A stretch of 64,000 bases of DNA from Magicicada septendecula (GCA_034769895.1 CM068370.1:42513344-42577343); one strand, 5' to 3'. Numbered from the stretch's first letter, positions 49,161 through 60,877 are shown. Translations and numbers: made by a program. Notes: generated by a model not told the origin, from the sequence alone.

Positions 49161-51046
49161 TACAGTAATCCCTTAACATTCATGGATTTAACATTCGCGA
49201 AACTTAACTATTCGCGAACCTACTAATGAGAAACAAATTTAACATTCGCGTATACGCAACTTGGTTATTCGCGGATTAAAAAAAATATTGTATTAAATTG
49301 ATTTTTTTTTTCATTAGAATATTATAATACTGTACTAATCAAGCTTACAAAAAACATTAAGACCACCTGCAAAATACGTAAATAAAATTGATTAAGGGGT
49401 ATGAGTAGACTTTCTTTGTGTAGCTGATTCCGAGAATTCCGGCTGACTCTGTGCAGCACACATTGTGTAAACAATTCTGAGAAAATAGACTAGGCTACGG
49501 TTTATGTACCCCTCTGTTTACATTTCTCTCAGATGTTAGTAAGCATGAGTGACAAAAGGTTCGTGATGCTGCCTCCAGTGAAAAGAGTGAAAAAGGTTTT
49601 ACACCTCTCCGAAAAAATTAAAATATTAGATAGGCTACGAGCAGGAGAAAGTGCATCTGCTGTAGGTCGCTTTTTTGATATTAACGAGTCTACTGTTAGA
49701 TCTATTAAAAAAATGAAAAGGCTATAAAAGACAGTGTTGCAGCAAGTGCTCCAATCAGTGCAAAAACCATATCTCAAGTGCGGAACAAGTGTTTGGAAGA
49801 AACTGAAAAAGCAGTAAGTGTCTGGGTAGAAGATATGAACCAGAAGAAACTTCCGCTAAGTTCAGCTTTGATACGGGCCAAAGCTAAAACAATTTATGGC
49901 CTTATCAACCTGGATCCTTCTGAATCATCGTTTAACTTCCAGGCGAGTAAATGTTGGTTTGACAATTTCAAACATAGGCATAGTTTGCACAACATTAAGT
50001 TAGTTGGCGAATCGGCTTCCGCAGATCATGTAAGTGCTAAAAAATTTCCGGAAGAACTTGCTAAAATTATTGAAACTGGAGGATATCATCCAGAACAAGT
50101 GTTCAACGCTGACGAGACAGGGTTGTTCTGGAAGAAAATGCCGAGTAGAACTTTTCTGTCCAAAACAGAACGTTCAGCTCCAGGTTTCAAGGCCGCAAAA
50201 GACTGAGTTTCTCTTCTGTTATGTGCCAACTCATCAGGCGATTTTAAGGTAAAGCCGATGCTGATTTATAGATCGCAAAATCCTCGTCCTCTCAAAGACA
50301 AAAATAAAAACGAGTTGCCTGTTTTCTGGAAATCAAATAAGAAAGCATGGGTAACTAGTGCATTGTTTCTGGAATGGTTTAATGACTGCTTCATTCATGA
50401 GGTGGAAAAATACCTCTCATATAAAAACCTTGGTTTCAAAGTTCTCCTCATAGTTGATAATGCATCTTGTCATCCATCTAGTTTAAAAGAGGCCCATCCC
50501 AATGTTGAAGTGGTTTTTCTACCCCCGAATATGACATCGCTAATCCAACCACTAGATCAAGGAATCATAGCTACGTTCAAAGCCTACTACACAAGAAGAT
50601 GTTTAAAATGAATTTTGAACTCCATCGAAGAAAATTCAGAAGCTACAGTAACATAGACAGTAGACTCTCAACTATCCGACCTAATGTGGCGGTCGGCCGG
50701 GTCGGATAGCAAAAAAGTCGGATACATCGGAGCCGTAGGCATACCAGCCTCTGTAAGGTCAATGACCGCCACCCTATTGCGTTGAATGTACTGGTTGCTA
50801 TTTGGATGCGTACGTCAAATGAATTAGAAAGAAATGAAATAAGAATTCGCAACTACAGTATCTTTCACAAAACGTTTATTTGAAGGACGAAACAAAATGT
50901 GTAGTTAACAATAAATTGAATGAGTTTTACTATGAGTTTTAATTTATATGAAAGCTTTCAACCAAATTAGTTGTTAATATAAATCAAATTATAATAACCT
51001 AAAACTACGTACTGTATAATGAAAGAACAAGTGAAACTTACATTGT

Positions 51047-52344
51047 CTAAGGTTTGAAAAAGTCTGTAATTGAGACCTGCTTCTTTCCTCGCATTAATTT
51101 CCTTGCCGCTATATCCTTCCACTTACGTAAACATATGATGTCTGCTGGTGTTGCTTCTTCTTGCTGGCCAATGTATTCCACTGCCGTCTCGATCGCCTTC
51201 AGGCCTTCGGAGTGGGTTATACGATCGGATGGTTCATCACCTTGTTCCTCTTCAATCGGCTGTTCATTTAATACCATCGCTACAATATCTTCGTCTGCAA
51301 TTTCTTCGATTTCGTCCTTTGCCAACCATTCTGTGATGTCTTCCAATGAAGCTTCCTCACATCCGGGAACTTTTTCTAACAGCGATACAAGCGCAGTGTT
51401 ATCAGTTGCATTTTCCACATAACATTGCTGTTCTACCTCTTCCCACTTATAACTGGCTCTGTGATCCAGCAAAATTTTCCACGATCGCACAAGTGTTAAA
51501 GATGGAATTTCATCCCATGCCTCGGACACCCATCTGATGACGTCTGTGATGGTACAATTCTGGTACAATCCTAAATTTATAAAAACATGGTACAAAAGAC
51601 CATAATTATTGTATTTATTTATTTTAACAATTATTTGGTAATAAATTTTGTAATATTTCATAATCCCTATAAAGTTTTGGTGAGTGGACTATATAATTAT
51701 TTTATACAACGCAGATTGGAATTGACAGGATTCCGACCGCTTTCATTGTAAAACGGCAAAACACAACAAAAAACCGAGTGTCACAGATGTAGATAACGAG
51801 ACTAGCCCTGATGACGTCAGCTGAAGGAATTCATATTTCTGTAAACAACTCGAGGCTGTAAACAACGAACAAAAGCCTGGTGACGTAGTTTTTGCCCCAC
51901 CTACGCAATGTTCAACAAAGGCTCTGTGTCATTTTCTCCTGGACAGTGAACGTAGCCGGCCGGCAGAGATTCACTAAGTGTGAATTTTAACTTTTACACC
52001 ACCAAAAGTGGTTAAATAACTATTTTAAAAATATCAGAAATGTTGGGGAGGTAAACATTCGAACAGGTATCATCGGCCAGTGGATCATCGAACTACGTGC
52101 GGCTAGAATCTGCCCAGAGTGTTTTCGAGGGTGGACACGACGGTGTGGGCCCGAAGACGAAGTAAAAGAGAACAGATTGTGCACGATAGACGGATCCTAG
52201 CAGTGCGGTGAGACCTGTCCGATATTTTGGTGAGACCGTTCCAATATTTTTTATTATTCAAGTACATCAACATCATTGTGTAATAATGACCCATTCAAAA
52301 TTAATTCAAATGAGCGCATTAAATAAATTTGTACCAGAGAATGA

Positions 52345-52404
<60 letters not shown>

Positions 52405-53954
52405 CCTAAATAATTTAAGTGCTGGGTTGTGCAGGTATTTATTGTTTAGCATATTATACTATACCATATTTTATTATGTAATTACCAATGTTTATTTTGG
52501 AGGGTTAAAAAACCTGTAATTCTTATTAATGTTCAGATAAATGGGACTACGCCCCGAGGCGTAAAAAAGGTGCATGTTTAGCACGATTTGTTTTTTGTAA
52601 TAATATATGGGAATAAAGGGTAATGTGATTTTGTGATTTGAATAAAGGGTAATGTCATTGGTAAAAAATACAAGTATGCGTGAATTATTTCAGGTACATT
52701 TCGCTATTACTGGTTCGTTTAACACGAATTTTGGACCTAATAAAGGTAAGCCTAATATCATATGTTGTTGCACAGATTTCCATTATGGCGCCCGATAATT
52801 ATTCAATGTCGTATTTGCTAGGTAAATTTTATGTGACACAATTTGTAGCTTCACACGTCAAGCATGTCTACTGACTGTAGTGCCGTCGCAACTTCTGTAT
52901 TATCAATTGTCGCGATGATATAGCTTAGTAGCCTATGTCGATATTTTTTTTTCAAAGCTTGGAGCACTCCCTGATCCATTGGCTGACATATAGATGTAAC
53001 ATTTGCAGGCAAGAACAAAGCTTTTATGTCTCCATCTTTTAATTTGTCATTTGCTGGATGTGAAGGAGCGTTATCCAAAACTAGGATTGCTTTCCTTGTT
53101 AAATTGTTTTCAGCTAAATGTTTTTCAACTTGTGGCACAAATTCCTGTTCAAACCAATTTTTGAAAATTTCTCCATTCATCCACGCCTTTTTTTGATGGG
53201 CATAATGCAGGGGCAAAGAACTTAAATCTTTAAGATTTTTAAAAGCCCTAGGCTTGCGAGATTTTCCAATCAAGGTCAGTCTCAACTTGTGGTTTCCGGT
53301 TGCGTTACTACAAGCTAAAACTGTAATGTGGTCCTTGCTCTTCTTGAACCCTGGTGTGGCCTTTTCCTGTTTAGACGCTAGTGTTTTAGACAGCAACATA
53401 CGGTAATTCAAACCCGTCTCATCACAGTTGTACACTTGTTCTCCGGAAATACCTTCCTTATCAAGCAGGTCAAAAAAGTGTTTTTTAAAGTCAGGGACAG
53501 CGTCCTTATTAGCAGACAATGCTTCACCACTAATCGTCATCTGACGAACACCAAAACGTTTCTTCCAGCGATCAAGCCACCCGTCACTGGCAGTAAACTC
53601 ACCATCATCTCCTTCGATCTGTTTTTTTAAACTGAATCGCTTTTTCTTGGAGCAAGGGGCCTGAAACCATCAATCCTTTCCCCCTCACATTTTCATACCA
53701 CAGATATAAAGCCTCTTCAACTTCCACATGTTTTCCTTTTTGCATAGATTTCTAACTTTCACGCCACTGCCACTTGCTTGCTTAGAACACCATTTTTCAA
53801 TCTCTGCGCAATTTCTTCGCCAATCACCCACAGTAGTTTTTCCAACTCCTAACTCCAGTGCAATTTTGTTTACCGACTCACCAGAATCCATTCTTTTTAT
53901 TGCTTGCAGTTTTTCTTCCAAAGTTACTACCACTTTCTTTCGTTTGTCACCCAT
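51047..53954 (-). pseudogene. Tigger A transposase (jerky-like), interrupted
   Basis: Read on the minus strand. 53954 starts MGDKRKKVVVTLEEKLQAIK, then MDSGESVNKIALELGVGKTT, a helix-turn-helix. After frame breaks (an A-run near 53630) come GWLDRWKKRFGVRQMTISG, QVYNCDETGLNYRMLLSKT, ILVLDNAPSHPA and SICQPMDQGVLQALKKKY, the DDD core with all three Asp kept. The frame stops after TALQSVDMLDV (about 52855). It resumes at about 51575 with NCTITDVIRWVSEAWDEI and ends LMRGKKQVSITDFFKP at 51050, where QVSITDFF is a PIP box. The 1.2 kb gap is either an intron or a later insertion: the acceptor-like ATAAATTTAG at its end is suggestive, but a donor in matching phase was not found. Similar to jerky/JRKL proteins by motif. 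Confidence 0.85.
52343..52401. repeat. (GA)n microsatellite
   Basis: About 28 GA units within the extra segment of Tigger A. Confidence 0.97.
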
Positions 53955-55195
53955 ATTTCACTTAAAAATAAAGGCCACCAACAATACTGTATACACACTT
54001 TGTAACAAATTAACAATCCACGAACGACTGAACCGCATGGACTGACTTCTGGATACAGACTGACTGATGCACCTGTTACACACTCAAGTAGGAACACGAA
54101 ACTTTCCTGTCACAACATGAATCAATTGGTGTACTGTATTGGTAACTGGTGAGTCACGCGTAAGCGCCTTCACCCGCGTGGCGGGATTGCTCACATGACG
54201 TTTGAAGGCGCTAGTAATCAGATCGGAAATACTGCATACGTACCGTACTCAAAATACTTTTTTTTTTTTTTGAGTAGCGGGTCGGATAGGCCGGAGGTCG
54301 AATAGTCGGGAGTCGGATAGCCGAGAGTCTACTGTAGTTGGAAAACATTCAACATAGCAAATTGTGTTGCTGAAATCGATGCATCATTGATGGAATTTAA
54401 AGAAAGTTCAATTAATGCTTGTTGGCAAAATCTTTGGCCTCAAGTGGTACAAAAGGAAAACCAGATGCCTTTAATTTCCAAACAAGTTGAAGAGATTGTG
54501 GAACTGGCTCATCAGGTCGGAGGTGATGGTTTCGACGATATGACGCGAGATGATGTTGAAGAATTAATAAAATCTCAAGGGAATGGTCTTACTGAAGAAG
54601 AACTAATAGAGATCATTGAAGAAAACGTCTTAGAGACCGACAACGACACTGAAGACGAGACCGAGAATCCGGAAACTGAAGGTAAAAGTTTTTCTTTTTT
54701 TTCTGTAAAGGTTTTCTAATTGTTTTAAGTTTTCTACAACTTAACATTTTTTATTGCAGGTAAAATATTTTCTTCAAAAGTTATTGGAGAAATTTTAAAG
54801 CTCCAACAACAGCTTGTTGAGAAAGCCATAGAAAATGACCCTTCACTGGTGAGAAGCCTTAAATTTAAAAGAGAAATCGAGGCAGCGACCCTTCCTTACA
54901 CTGAAATGTATAATTGTTCTGTCAAACAATCACAGATCACAAAATATTTTCAACCATCAACTAGCAAATAAACTTTAACTTTCAATATGTATAAAGTACA
55001 GTATAATCAATATCTATGTATGTTAATATTACTGCTTAATAAACATAGTACGTACATATTTTTTTCGTTTCAATTAAAATTTTACAGAACCTAACCCCCT
55101 TTTATACACGGGAAGATAGTCTCAACATTCGCGATTTTGACATTCGCGGAGGATTCCGCGAACGTAACCCTCGCGAATGTTAAGGGATTACTGTA

Positions 55196-55450
55196 CTCAA
55201 GTCCTTTTGATTTTGGTGAAGATCAGTTAAGAGAAAGGGGTAGTTTACCAGCAACGTTTTATGTGATAACAAGGTTAATTTTGTCTATGACGAACGATAA
55301 CTGCCGTAAATTCAATCATAATCAAATAATTTTTTGCATACGTGCCTACATTGTAGAGAATGCAAGGCCTGTTGATTTTGGTGAAGATCGGTTACGGGGA
55401 AAGGGTAGTTTACCTGAAACATTTTTTGTTGTAACAAGAGTAAAGTACTT
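55196..55450. repeat. 164-bp tandem repeat, right part
   Basis: Continues the unit broken at 49160. CTATGAC at 55285 lies one period after 49087 once the Tigger is removed (about 75 + 90 bp). TTTTGGTGAAGATC and GGTAGTTTACC occur twice here. Confidence 0.88.
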
Positions 55451-55620
55451 AATTTTGATAAAGTATCCTGATAAGAAGATCTTAATAATCCACTGTAGAA
55501 ACGTAGATGAAATATCTATAAATGAAGAGGCTAGTTGAATGGGGTGGGGGTGGGGGTAATTTTCTATAAATGAAAATTATAGTTGAAGGGGGAGGGGATA
55601 ATTTTTATATGTGTACTACG

Positions 55621-55815
55621 TTATCGGCAACAAATTAGTAGTTTGTTGTTAAAATTCCTTTCCTGGCTGTTTGGCCGTAGTCCAATGTTTTCTGCAAAAC
55701 CAGATATTTCTGCAGTGCCGTCGACTGCCATCATCAGTGAAAATCGAGTGCGATAACGTGTGGTGGTATACGTTAGTGACCACAGTACTGTGGTTAAGGC
55801 TGAAGCAATAAGTGT
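55621..55815 (-). mobile_element. Penelope-like end with hammerhead-like core, minus strand
   Basis: On the minus strand: CCACAGTACTGTGGTCACTA (also seen at 7509), then CTGATGA (55731-55737), a GCAGT/ACTGC stem, and GAAATATC (55703-55710). The end (GGCCAAACAGCCAGGAAAGG) has the same layout as the ends at 7660-7730 and 59425-59450. This is the best-formed of the hammerhead-like cores in the window. Confidence 0.55.
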
Positions 55816-55945
55816 AAACAAGTAGTTTCTATGGAAACATTTCATTTTGTAAATGATTTTAAATATAAATCTTAGAACATGGAAGTCATGTATGGTTCTC
55901 CATACCGATATTTTAAGGTAGGTTTTCTGTATAAGTGTATGCAAT

Positions 55946-55947
<2 letters not shown>

Positions 55948-55972
<25 letters not shown>
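55948..55972. repeat. Short (GT)n repeat
   Basis: About 12 GT units. Confidence 0.95.
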
Positions 55973-55976
<4 letters not shown>

Positions 55977-56261
55977 GTAAACATTTTTAGAGCAAATTAA
56001 GTTCACCATGACTTAGGTACTATATGTGGGAATTCAAGAAAAAAATATCGCAGAAAAAATAATTTTAATTTTTTGGCCAATACTGCAACTTTTCAGGAGC
56101 ACAAGGGAAAATTAATGAGCACCGAAAGGGTTAAATTGGTTGGTCAGAACAACACCAGTGAGCAACTGTACATATAAAAGAGTAAAGTTTATTATATTTA
56201 TATACATTATGTAAAAATCTTGCTTTATAAAATATCTAACGTTAATTAAACTGATCAATAG

Positions 56262-56509
56262 GGACAACCGCACATTCAGAAGCAACCCGAAGTTTGAAAT
56301 CTCAGAAAACAGAGTGGTTAGCTGAAGACGTAGCACGGCACGTACGAGAAAGTAGACTTCAAAGTTTAGGATTAGCTGAAGAAGCTTTACGACGTTATGG
56401 TGCAACTTTTAAAGGGCTGGCTGCTATGATATCGGACATACGCACCGTGTGTCCGCTGCTCACGTTGGCCAGAAAGATCCCCCATACTCCATTCTACGTT
56501 GTAAAGCAG
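56262..56509 (+). CDS. Nrt: Neurotactin-like gene, exon 6
   Basis: Acceptor ACTGATCAATAG and donor GTAAAT. It starts with the two bases that finish the Gly codon begun in exon 5 (LVIG|TTAHSEATRSL), and phase 0 follows. It encodes the alpha-helical middle of the esterase-like domain: VARHVRESRLQSLGLAEEAL, then RRYGATFKGLAAMISDIRTV and CPLLTLARKIPHTPFYVV. The last piece corresponds to the esterase block 'SDxxFxCPxxxxAxxxxxxxYxYxF'. Phase agreement across the 14.6 kb intron 41708-56261 supports the link. That intron contains piggyBac, two Tiggers, a satellite and an LTR. Confidence 0.87.
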
Positions 56510-56639
56510 GTAAATTATTAACCATCGTTAATGTTACTATAATAAAATAATAATAGCAGATTCCTTTTTATATTGTCAAAATAGTTTTAGGAGAAGCGGG
56601 AAAAAGAGTTCTTAATTTTATTATAATTTTTCTAGATTA

Positions 56640-57440
56640 ATGTACGAGATGTGTTAAAAAAGACATGAACTTTTTAAATAACACATCGACCCGCACAAAC
56701 AACGCGTTGCAATTTTGGGCACACCTAGCGGTAGTTTTTAACAACAGTCATTTATTCTGGTTCACTATAACCATTAGTCTTTAAGCTATTTCAGATTGAG
56801 TGGGGATATGCGCATGCTGACCATCAGTTTAGTGACAAAGTTGTAAACCTTGAAGTGTAAGAAAGACCTTGAAGAACAACGTTTGCATATGAAACTTTGT
56901 GGCAAAATTGGGTTAAAACTTTACAGAGACATTCTGGTTGTTCAATTAAGCATATGCAGAAGCCTGGACAAACCAATCGATTATTTTAAGCATTTTTAAA
57001 GAGAGCAATAACAATGGTTAGTGCAGATCAAAGCGAAGTCGAAGATCATGACAAGAGAGCTCGTGATGTGGTAATTGTAAATCATCATTTAACTGCCGAG
57101 ACTTCCTGAGAGAAGTCGCATCCATATAAGATCATAAAAAAAACTAAATTTTGATAGAAAAACTTAAACGTATCGTATCACTGAAAAACTTGTGCTGAGT
57201 TTGTTCACTGATGATCAAAAAGAAACCCGTCTCAAAATCGGTCACCAACTGTGTACCAATACAAATGGTAATGACAACTTTACAATTCAATGGAAATTGC
57301 TCTGTAAAGATTTTATAAAGCTTGCAGCAAACTTTTATACACACACGTTGTGTTAAGATCTTCATTCTCACTCATTATAAATCTGACGGACGGTGTGTTC
57401 GTGCCCACTACAGCATGTGTAACTCAAAGACTGATGATCA
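56640..57440 (+). pseudogene. Mariner-like transposase remnant
   Basis: Pieces of a mariner-type protein in different frames: DHDKRARDVVIVNHHLTAET, then TDDQKETRLKIGHQLCTNT and NDNFTIQWKLLC-like sequence. This is the layout of the helix-turn-helix and the LTDEQKxxRVxxC linker of mariner transposases. No intact frame, and terminal repeats are not identified. It sits in the last intron of the host gene. Confidence 0.45.
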
Positions 57441-57591
57441 TGATGGGATGGAGATAACTGCATTCCAGCATTAAAAACTTTTGCTAGCAGCACTTAATTG
57501 TGCAGCTTGCTCTATGCACTAGTTGACATGCTACACAAATAGTTAGATCTTTTGTTGAACAAAATAAGCAAACTTTTATTTTTGTTTTCAG

Positions 57592-57867
57592 GAGAGGAAT
57601 AATGGTTTAGCTGATGTGGACTCTGATGTAGCAGCAATCCTTGGTCGTTATGAAGCAAAGTCACCAGAACAACGAAGATACGTAACAGCGATCCAGCAGA
57701 TATTTTACCGATACGTCGCACTTCATAAATTTGATAGCCCTGCAGCAGATGCAGGCAACAACAAGATTCTTATAATTGGTCAGGACCCGTCTTTAATACC
57801 AGATTATCCCAACTGTGACTTTTGGATAAGCAAAGATATTGTGCCACGGTACAGTAGGGTGGATTAA
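57592..57867 (+). CDS. Nrt: Neurotactin-like gene, last coding exon
   Basis: Acceptor TTTTGTTTTCAG; phase 0; 91 codons and TAA at 57865-57867. It encodes ERNNGLADVDSDVAAILGRY, then SPEQRRYVTAIQQIFYRYVA and FDSPAADAGNNKILIIGQDP, and ends SKDIVPRYSRVD. In active cholinesterases the first block would be 'GxxHGxDxxxxF' with the catalytic His. Here it is GLADVDSD, so the His also appears lost along with the Ser of exon 3. The rest matches the C-terminal helix and edge of the esterase fold. With this exon the ectodomain totals about 520 residues, normal for the family. It ends outside the membrane, as expected for a type II protein. Confidence 0.87.
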   Translation, partial: ERNNGLADVDSDVAAILGRYEAKSPEQRRYVTAIQQIFYRYVALHKFDSPAADAGNNKILIIGQDPSLIPDYPNCDFWISKDIVPRYSRVD

Positions 57868-58226
57868 GGAAGAAGTTTTACAGTGTAAGTTATGGTCACC
57901 ATTAATGTTTTGTCTAATAATTTCCATGTATATATTATATAAATGGTTAATATATTTGGTAAGCATGTACAAGAATAAGTTCAGTTGTTACGGATTGTGT
58001 GATATGAATCACTTTTAATAAAATGGCAGATGACGAGAGTGAAGGGGTGTAAATGACTCTAATTCTAGAATAATTTTCAGTGGTCTGTGTATTTGGCATG
58101 GACAATATTGGCTTAAGTGCTGTTCAAACCATTTTATTGCTTTGACTTAATTTATTGTATAAGGATGTGCGCATAAGGTGGTCTAAACAAAGCCAATATT
58201 TTACTCCCTTTATTTAAAAGAATAAA
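57868..58226 (+). other. Nrt: Probable 3' UTR with polyadenylation signals
   Basis: AATAAA at 58017-58022 and again at 58221-58226 lie 150 and 355 bases after the stop codon. Which is used, or whether the UTR extends further, cannot be told from sequence. Confidence 0.5.
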
Positions 58227-59189
58227 TGAATGCCATGTAGTGTAATTGTAAAATAAGACTTTTAAACACCTTTTTTTAAAGACACAAATGAAACGTAAAT
58301 TTTAGGTGATTAAATATTTTAGTAAATAATATTAAGTTTGTAAATATACTATTCTGTTATATACCTCATACATACCAAATGCGTTTTTTTTTTTTTTTTT
58401 TTTTGAGTTCTTGTTCTTTATAGTTTGAAGTACAAACATTTGCATTCAAATTCTATATTCCTTTTTCCATAAAGTATTAAATATTTTCTATAAATCAAAC
58501 AATATTACTTTGTACATCTCATTGTGTTACAATACAAAGTATTTTCAAAATAAATTATTGTTAAAAAACTTTTGCATAACAGTGTTTCATGAAGTAATTG
58601 ATTTTTTTTATATACATTATTTTCTGTATTTAAATTTAAATAATTTTTCATCATGTTCTGTATTTAAATAGTCTTTAAATACTATTTAATTAAATACACT
58701 TTGCCCAAAATTTATAATTTTTAAAATTGTATTGTTTTAAGTTGTAGGTATGAACAAGTTTTTTCCTGTAACATAAATTCTTTCATATATTTTATCTCAC
58801 CTGGTTAACATATAATGAGCAACAGAAGTTTTAGTGTTATTCAATGGAGGGCGTAAAGTCTATTCTCTAGATTTAAATCTGTATCAAAAGTGTTCATTAG
58901 TTGAGCTATCTGACTAACGGCATATTATCTGCTGTACATCTGATGATTCAGAATTAATCTGTACTTTTATGTATAAAATAATGTACACTATTACTGCGAT
59001 GAAGAGCGGATTTGGAGTATCTAACCCAAATGGTTAAAACGACATGGATTGTGACTTTGTATTGACGAGGATGCTTCTGAAGACCGAGAATATGGAGAGC
59101 ACGTGCCAACTATCCTGCAGGGTTTTAACCTAAATGAGAAAGTATAATAGTTTCTGAAATTATCATCATCATTATCACTATTATATGGT
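58227..59189. other. Unassigned AT-rich region downstream of the host gene
   Basis: Contains a T-run of about 20 bases (58384-58404) and AT-rich sequence. No gene recognised; it may still be 3' UTR in part. Confidence 0.4.
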
Positions 59190-59460
59190 GTTCTGTTCTG
59201 TAGCAGATCACGGACACAACTCCTGTCTCCATTTGTATTTTACAAGACTTATTTTATGCAAAAGGTGTATATCCCAATACAGTTCATGATTACAGTTCAC
59301 TGATCAAGTTATTGCAGTCAGTAACTATTGGTCAATTCAATGTTACAACCTTTTGCTAAGGACTGAAGATGGTCTTCAAAGGTACAGCCGAAATGTTTGC
59401 ACCCAACAACTTTAGACCATGGCCTTACAGCCCGGCAAGCCAAAATTATAACATTAATAC
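59190..59460 (+). mobile_element. Penelope-like end with hammerhead-like core
   Basis: CTGAAGA at 59363-59369 and GCCGAAATGTTTGC at 59387-59400 frame a weak stem (GGT with GCC). The following GACCATGGCCTTACAGCCCGGCAAGCC parallels ACCATGTCCTGATAGTCTGG at 7653 in layout. No coding part. Confidence 0.4.
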
Positions 59461-59664
59461 ATTAATTTACATATTGCAAGTGATAGTGGAATTTTCTAAT
59501 TAGTACATACTTCAATGGTGTTTTTTTGGACGGTACTAGAATTTGGATTTTTTGTGAAATTAATGGCATGTGAACATTTTTTTAATTAAGATGAATTGAA
59601 TGTATTCTCATTTTATATTGTGATCATTATTATAATTCTGGATGAAACCTAATAATACAAATAC

Positions 59665-59790
59665 ACCTAAAATTCTACAAGGTGATTGCCCTTCCCACAC
59701 ACTTCTGAGGAAGTGCTGGAGTGCTCTACACTCTTTCACTGTTTGAGACCGGAACAAACCATCCTTGGTTTAATCCATGCAAATGATGAC
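59665..59790 (+). pseudogene. LINE 3' tail, third copy
   Basis: AAATTCTACAAGGTGATTGC is joined directly to GAGGAAGTGCTGGAGTG, then GTTTGAGACCGGAACAAACC and TTTAATCCATGCAAATGATG. It is related to 22980-24610 with an internal deletion, and ends in (GATGAT)-type repeats. Confidence 0.75.
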
Positions 59791-60877
59791 GATGATGATT
59801 ATGATGATAAAAAATAATATATAATATTAAGTTGTCTACTTCATTTGTCAAGGGACAAAACACATTTCTGTTACATGCACTTTGTTGGATGTTGTAAATA
59901 ACCCAAACTTGTATTCTCGGATGACCGTGTTTCTTCACATAGGGAGTGTGATGTTGTTTCCTTAAGGTCTATCCACCAACTTCATTAGAAATTTATCCAT
60001 AGGCCTACATCTTTTATCTTGTATTTTATCATATGAAACAAGATTTTCCATTTCACCTATTCTTCTGGCTATGTGTCCTATCTAGCTTGGTTATACCTTG
60101 GACGTATTAAGATTAGTATTAACACTGGTAAGTTACACACGATACACCACAAAGTAACCTCATCAAAATTAAAAATCAACTCAAGTACATTTCATTCCAT
60201 TATTGTCATGCCTTATGTGGTTTTAATATCAGTAACGTTTTTTCTTAACAAGTTTAAGAATAATTGTCACAATAAATAAAATGTCAAAATGAAATATTAC
60301 AACCAAAGACAATTCTTACTTTTTTTTTGTATACTCAGTGTTTTTTGTTTCATTCTGATATTTTAATTGTACCACACGAGCACTATGACATAAGCAATTC
60401 AATTAAATAGTTTTTAGTTGATCTACCATCGATCCTACTGTTCCATCTGAACAGAGTTAATTTTGGTTCTGTGTGGACAGCTTCACTGAAAGATGTGGTG
60501 AATTTCAAATAGAAATTCTCCTGAAAATCTTAACTTTTTCATAAGTTTTGTTCAAAGTGTTTCAGACCTGTACTCTACATCCTTGTCATTAGAGAAGCAT
60601 CACAGTATGAAATAATTGTTAACAGTCTAATAAAGACAGTTGAGAGTATTATGAATAGGTGTAAAGAACTTATAAAAATAGTTAAATAATTAATAAAGCA
60701 CTAGTAGTAATTAGTAGTATCACATCTACTATTAGCACTTACTAATAAGTAAGTAATGTTAAATATGTTACAGTAAAAATAGTTAAAAGTGAAATTGGGA
60801 GGACCAAATTTTTTTCTGTGTACCTGTGGGACAAGTTTTCTCATCATACACAAATCAGATGTTGCTCAACTTTTTTA
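59791..60877. other. Unassigned stretch
   Basis: AT-rich; no gene or terminal repeat recognised. TAGTAATTAGTAGTAT-type short repeats lie near 60703-60745. Confidence 0.4.

Larger units (their letters stand above)
50658..54335 (-). mobile_element. Tigger transposon A, nested inside Tigger B
   Basis: Left end CAGTAGACTCTCAACTATCC and right end GGATAGCCGAGAGTCTACTG are inverted repeats, with TCGGATAG motifs repeated just inside. TA follows on the right (54336-54337). On the left GA stands where TA is expected, a decayed target site. It sits within the transposase frame of Tigger B in the opposite orientation. Length 3678 bp, longer than usual because of an extra 1.2 kb at about 51570-52860. Confidence 0.92.
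49533..54968 (+). pseudogene. Tigger B transposase (TIGD1-like), broken and split by Tigger A
   Basis: The N-terminal helix-turn-helix (LHLSEKIKILDRLRAGESAS, then FFDINESTVRSIKK) ends in a frameshift in an A-run near 49715. A CENP-B-type domain (KCWFDNFKHRHSLHNIKLVG) and the DDE/D core follow: VFNADETGLFWKKMPSRTF, VLLIVDNASCHP and SLIQPLDQGIIATFKAYY. Stops after AAKD (50204) and CLK (50609) are both TGA where a CGA arginine codon is usual, which suggests CpG decay. After the nested element it resumes at about 54344 with FKESSINACWQNLWPQVV. The last part (54761-54968) follows a short break with GT...AG-like borders and ends KQSQITKYFQPSTSK, a PCNA-interacting (PIP) box. The catalytic Asp residues are intact. 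Confidence 0.87.
49163..55193 (+). mobile_element. Tigger transposon B (host of a second Tigger)
   Basis: Ends CAGTAATCCCTTAACATTC and GAATGTTAAGGGATTACTG are perfect inverted repeats, followed inside by TTCGCGAA-type motifs at both ends. TA duplications flank it (49161-49162 and 55194-55195). Without the nested element the length would be about 2.35 kb, normal for Tigger. It interrupts a 164-bp tandem repeat. Confidence 0.93.

Noticed and set aside
51054-51422. 122-codon plus-strand frame
   Set aside because: Antisense to the C-terminal part of the Tigger A transposase.
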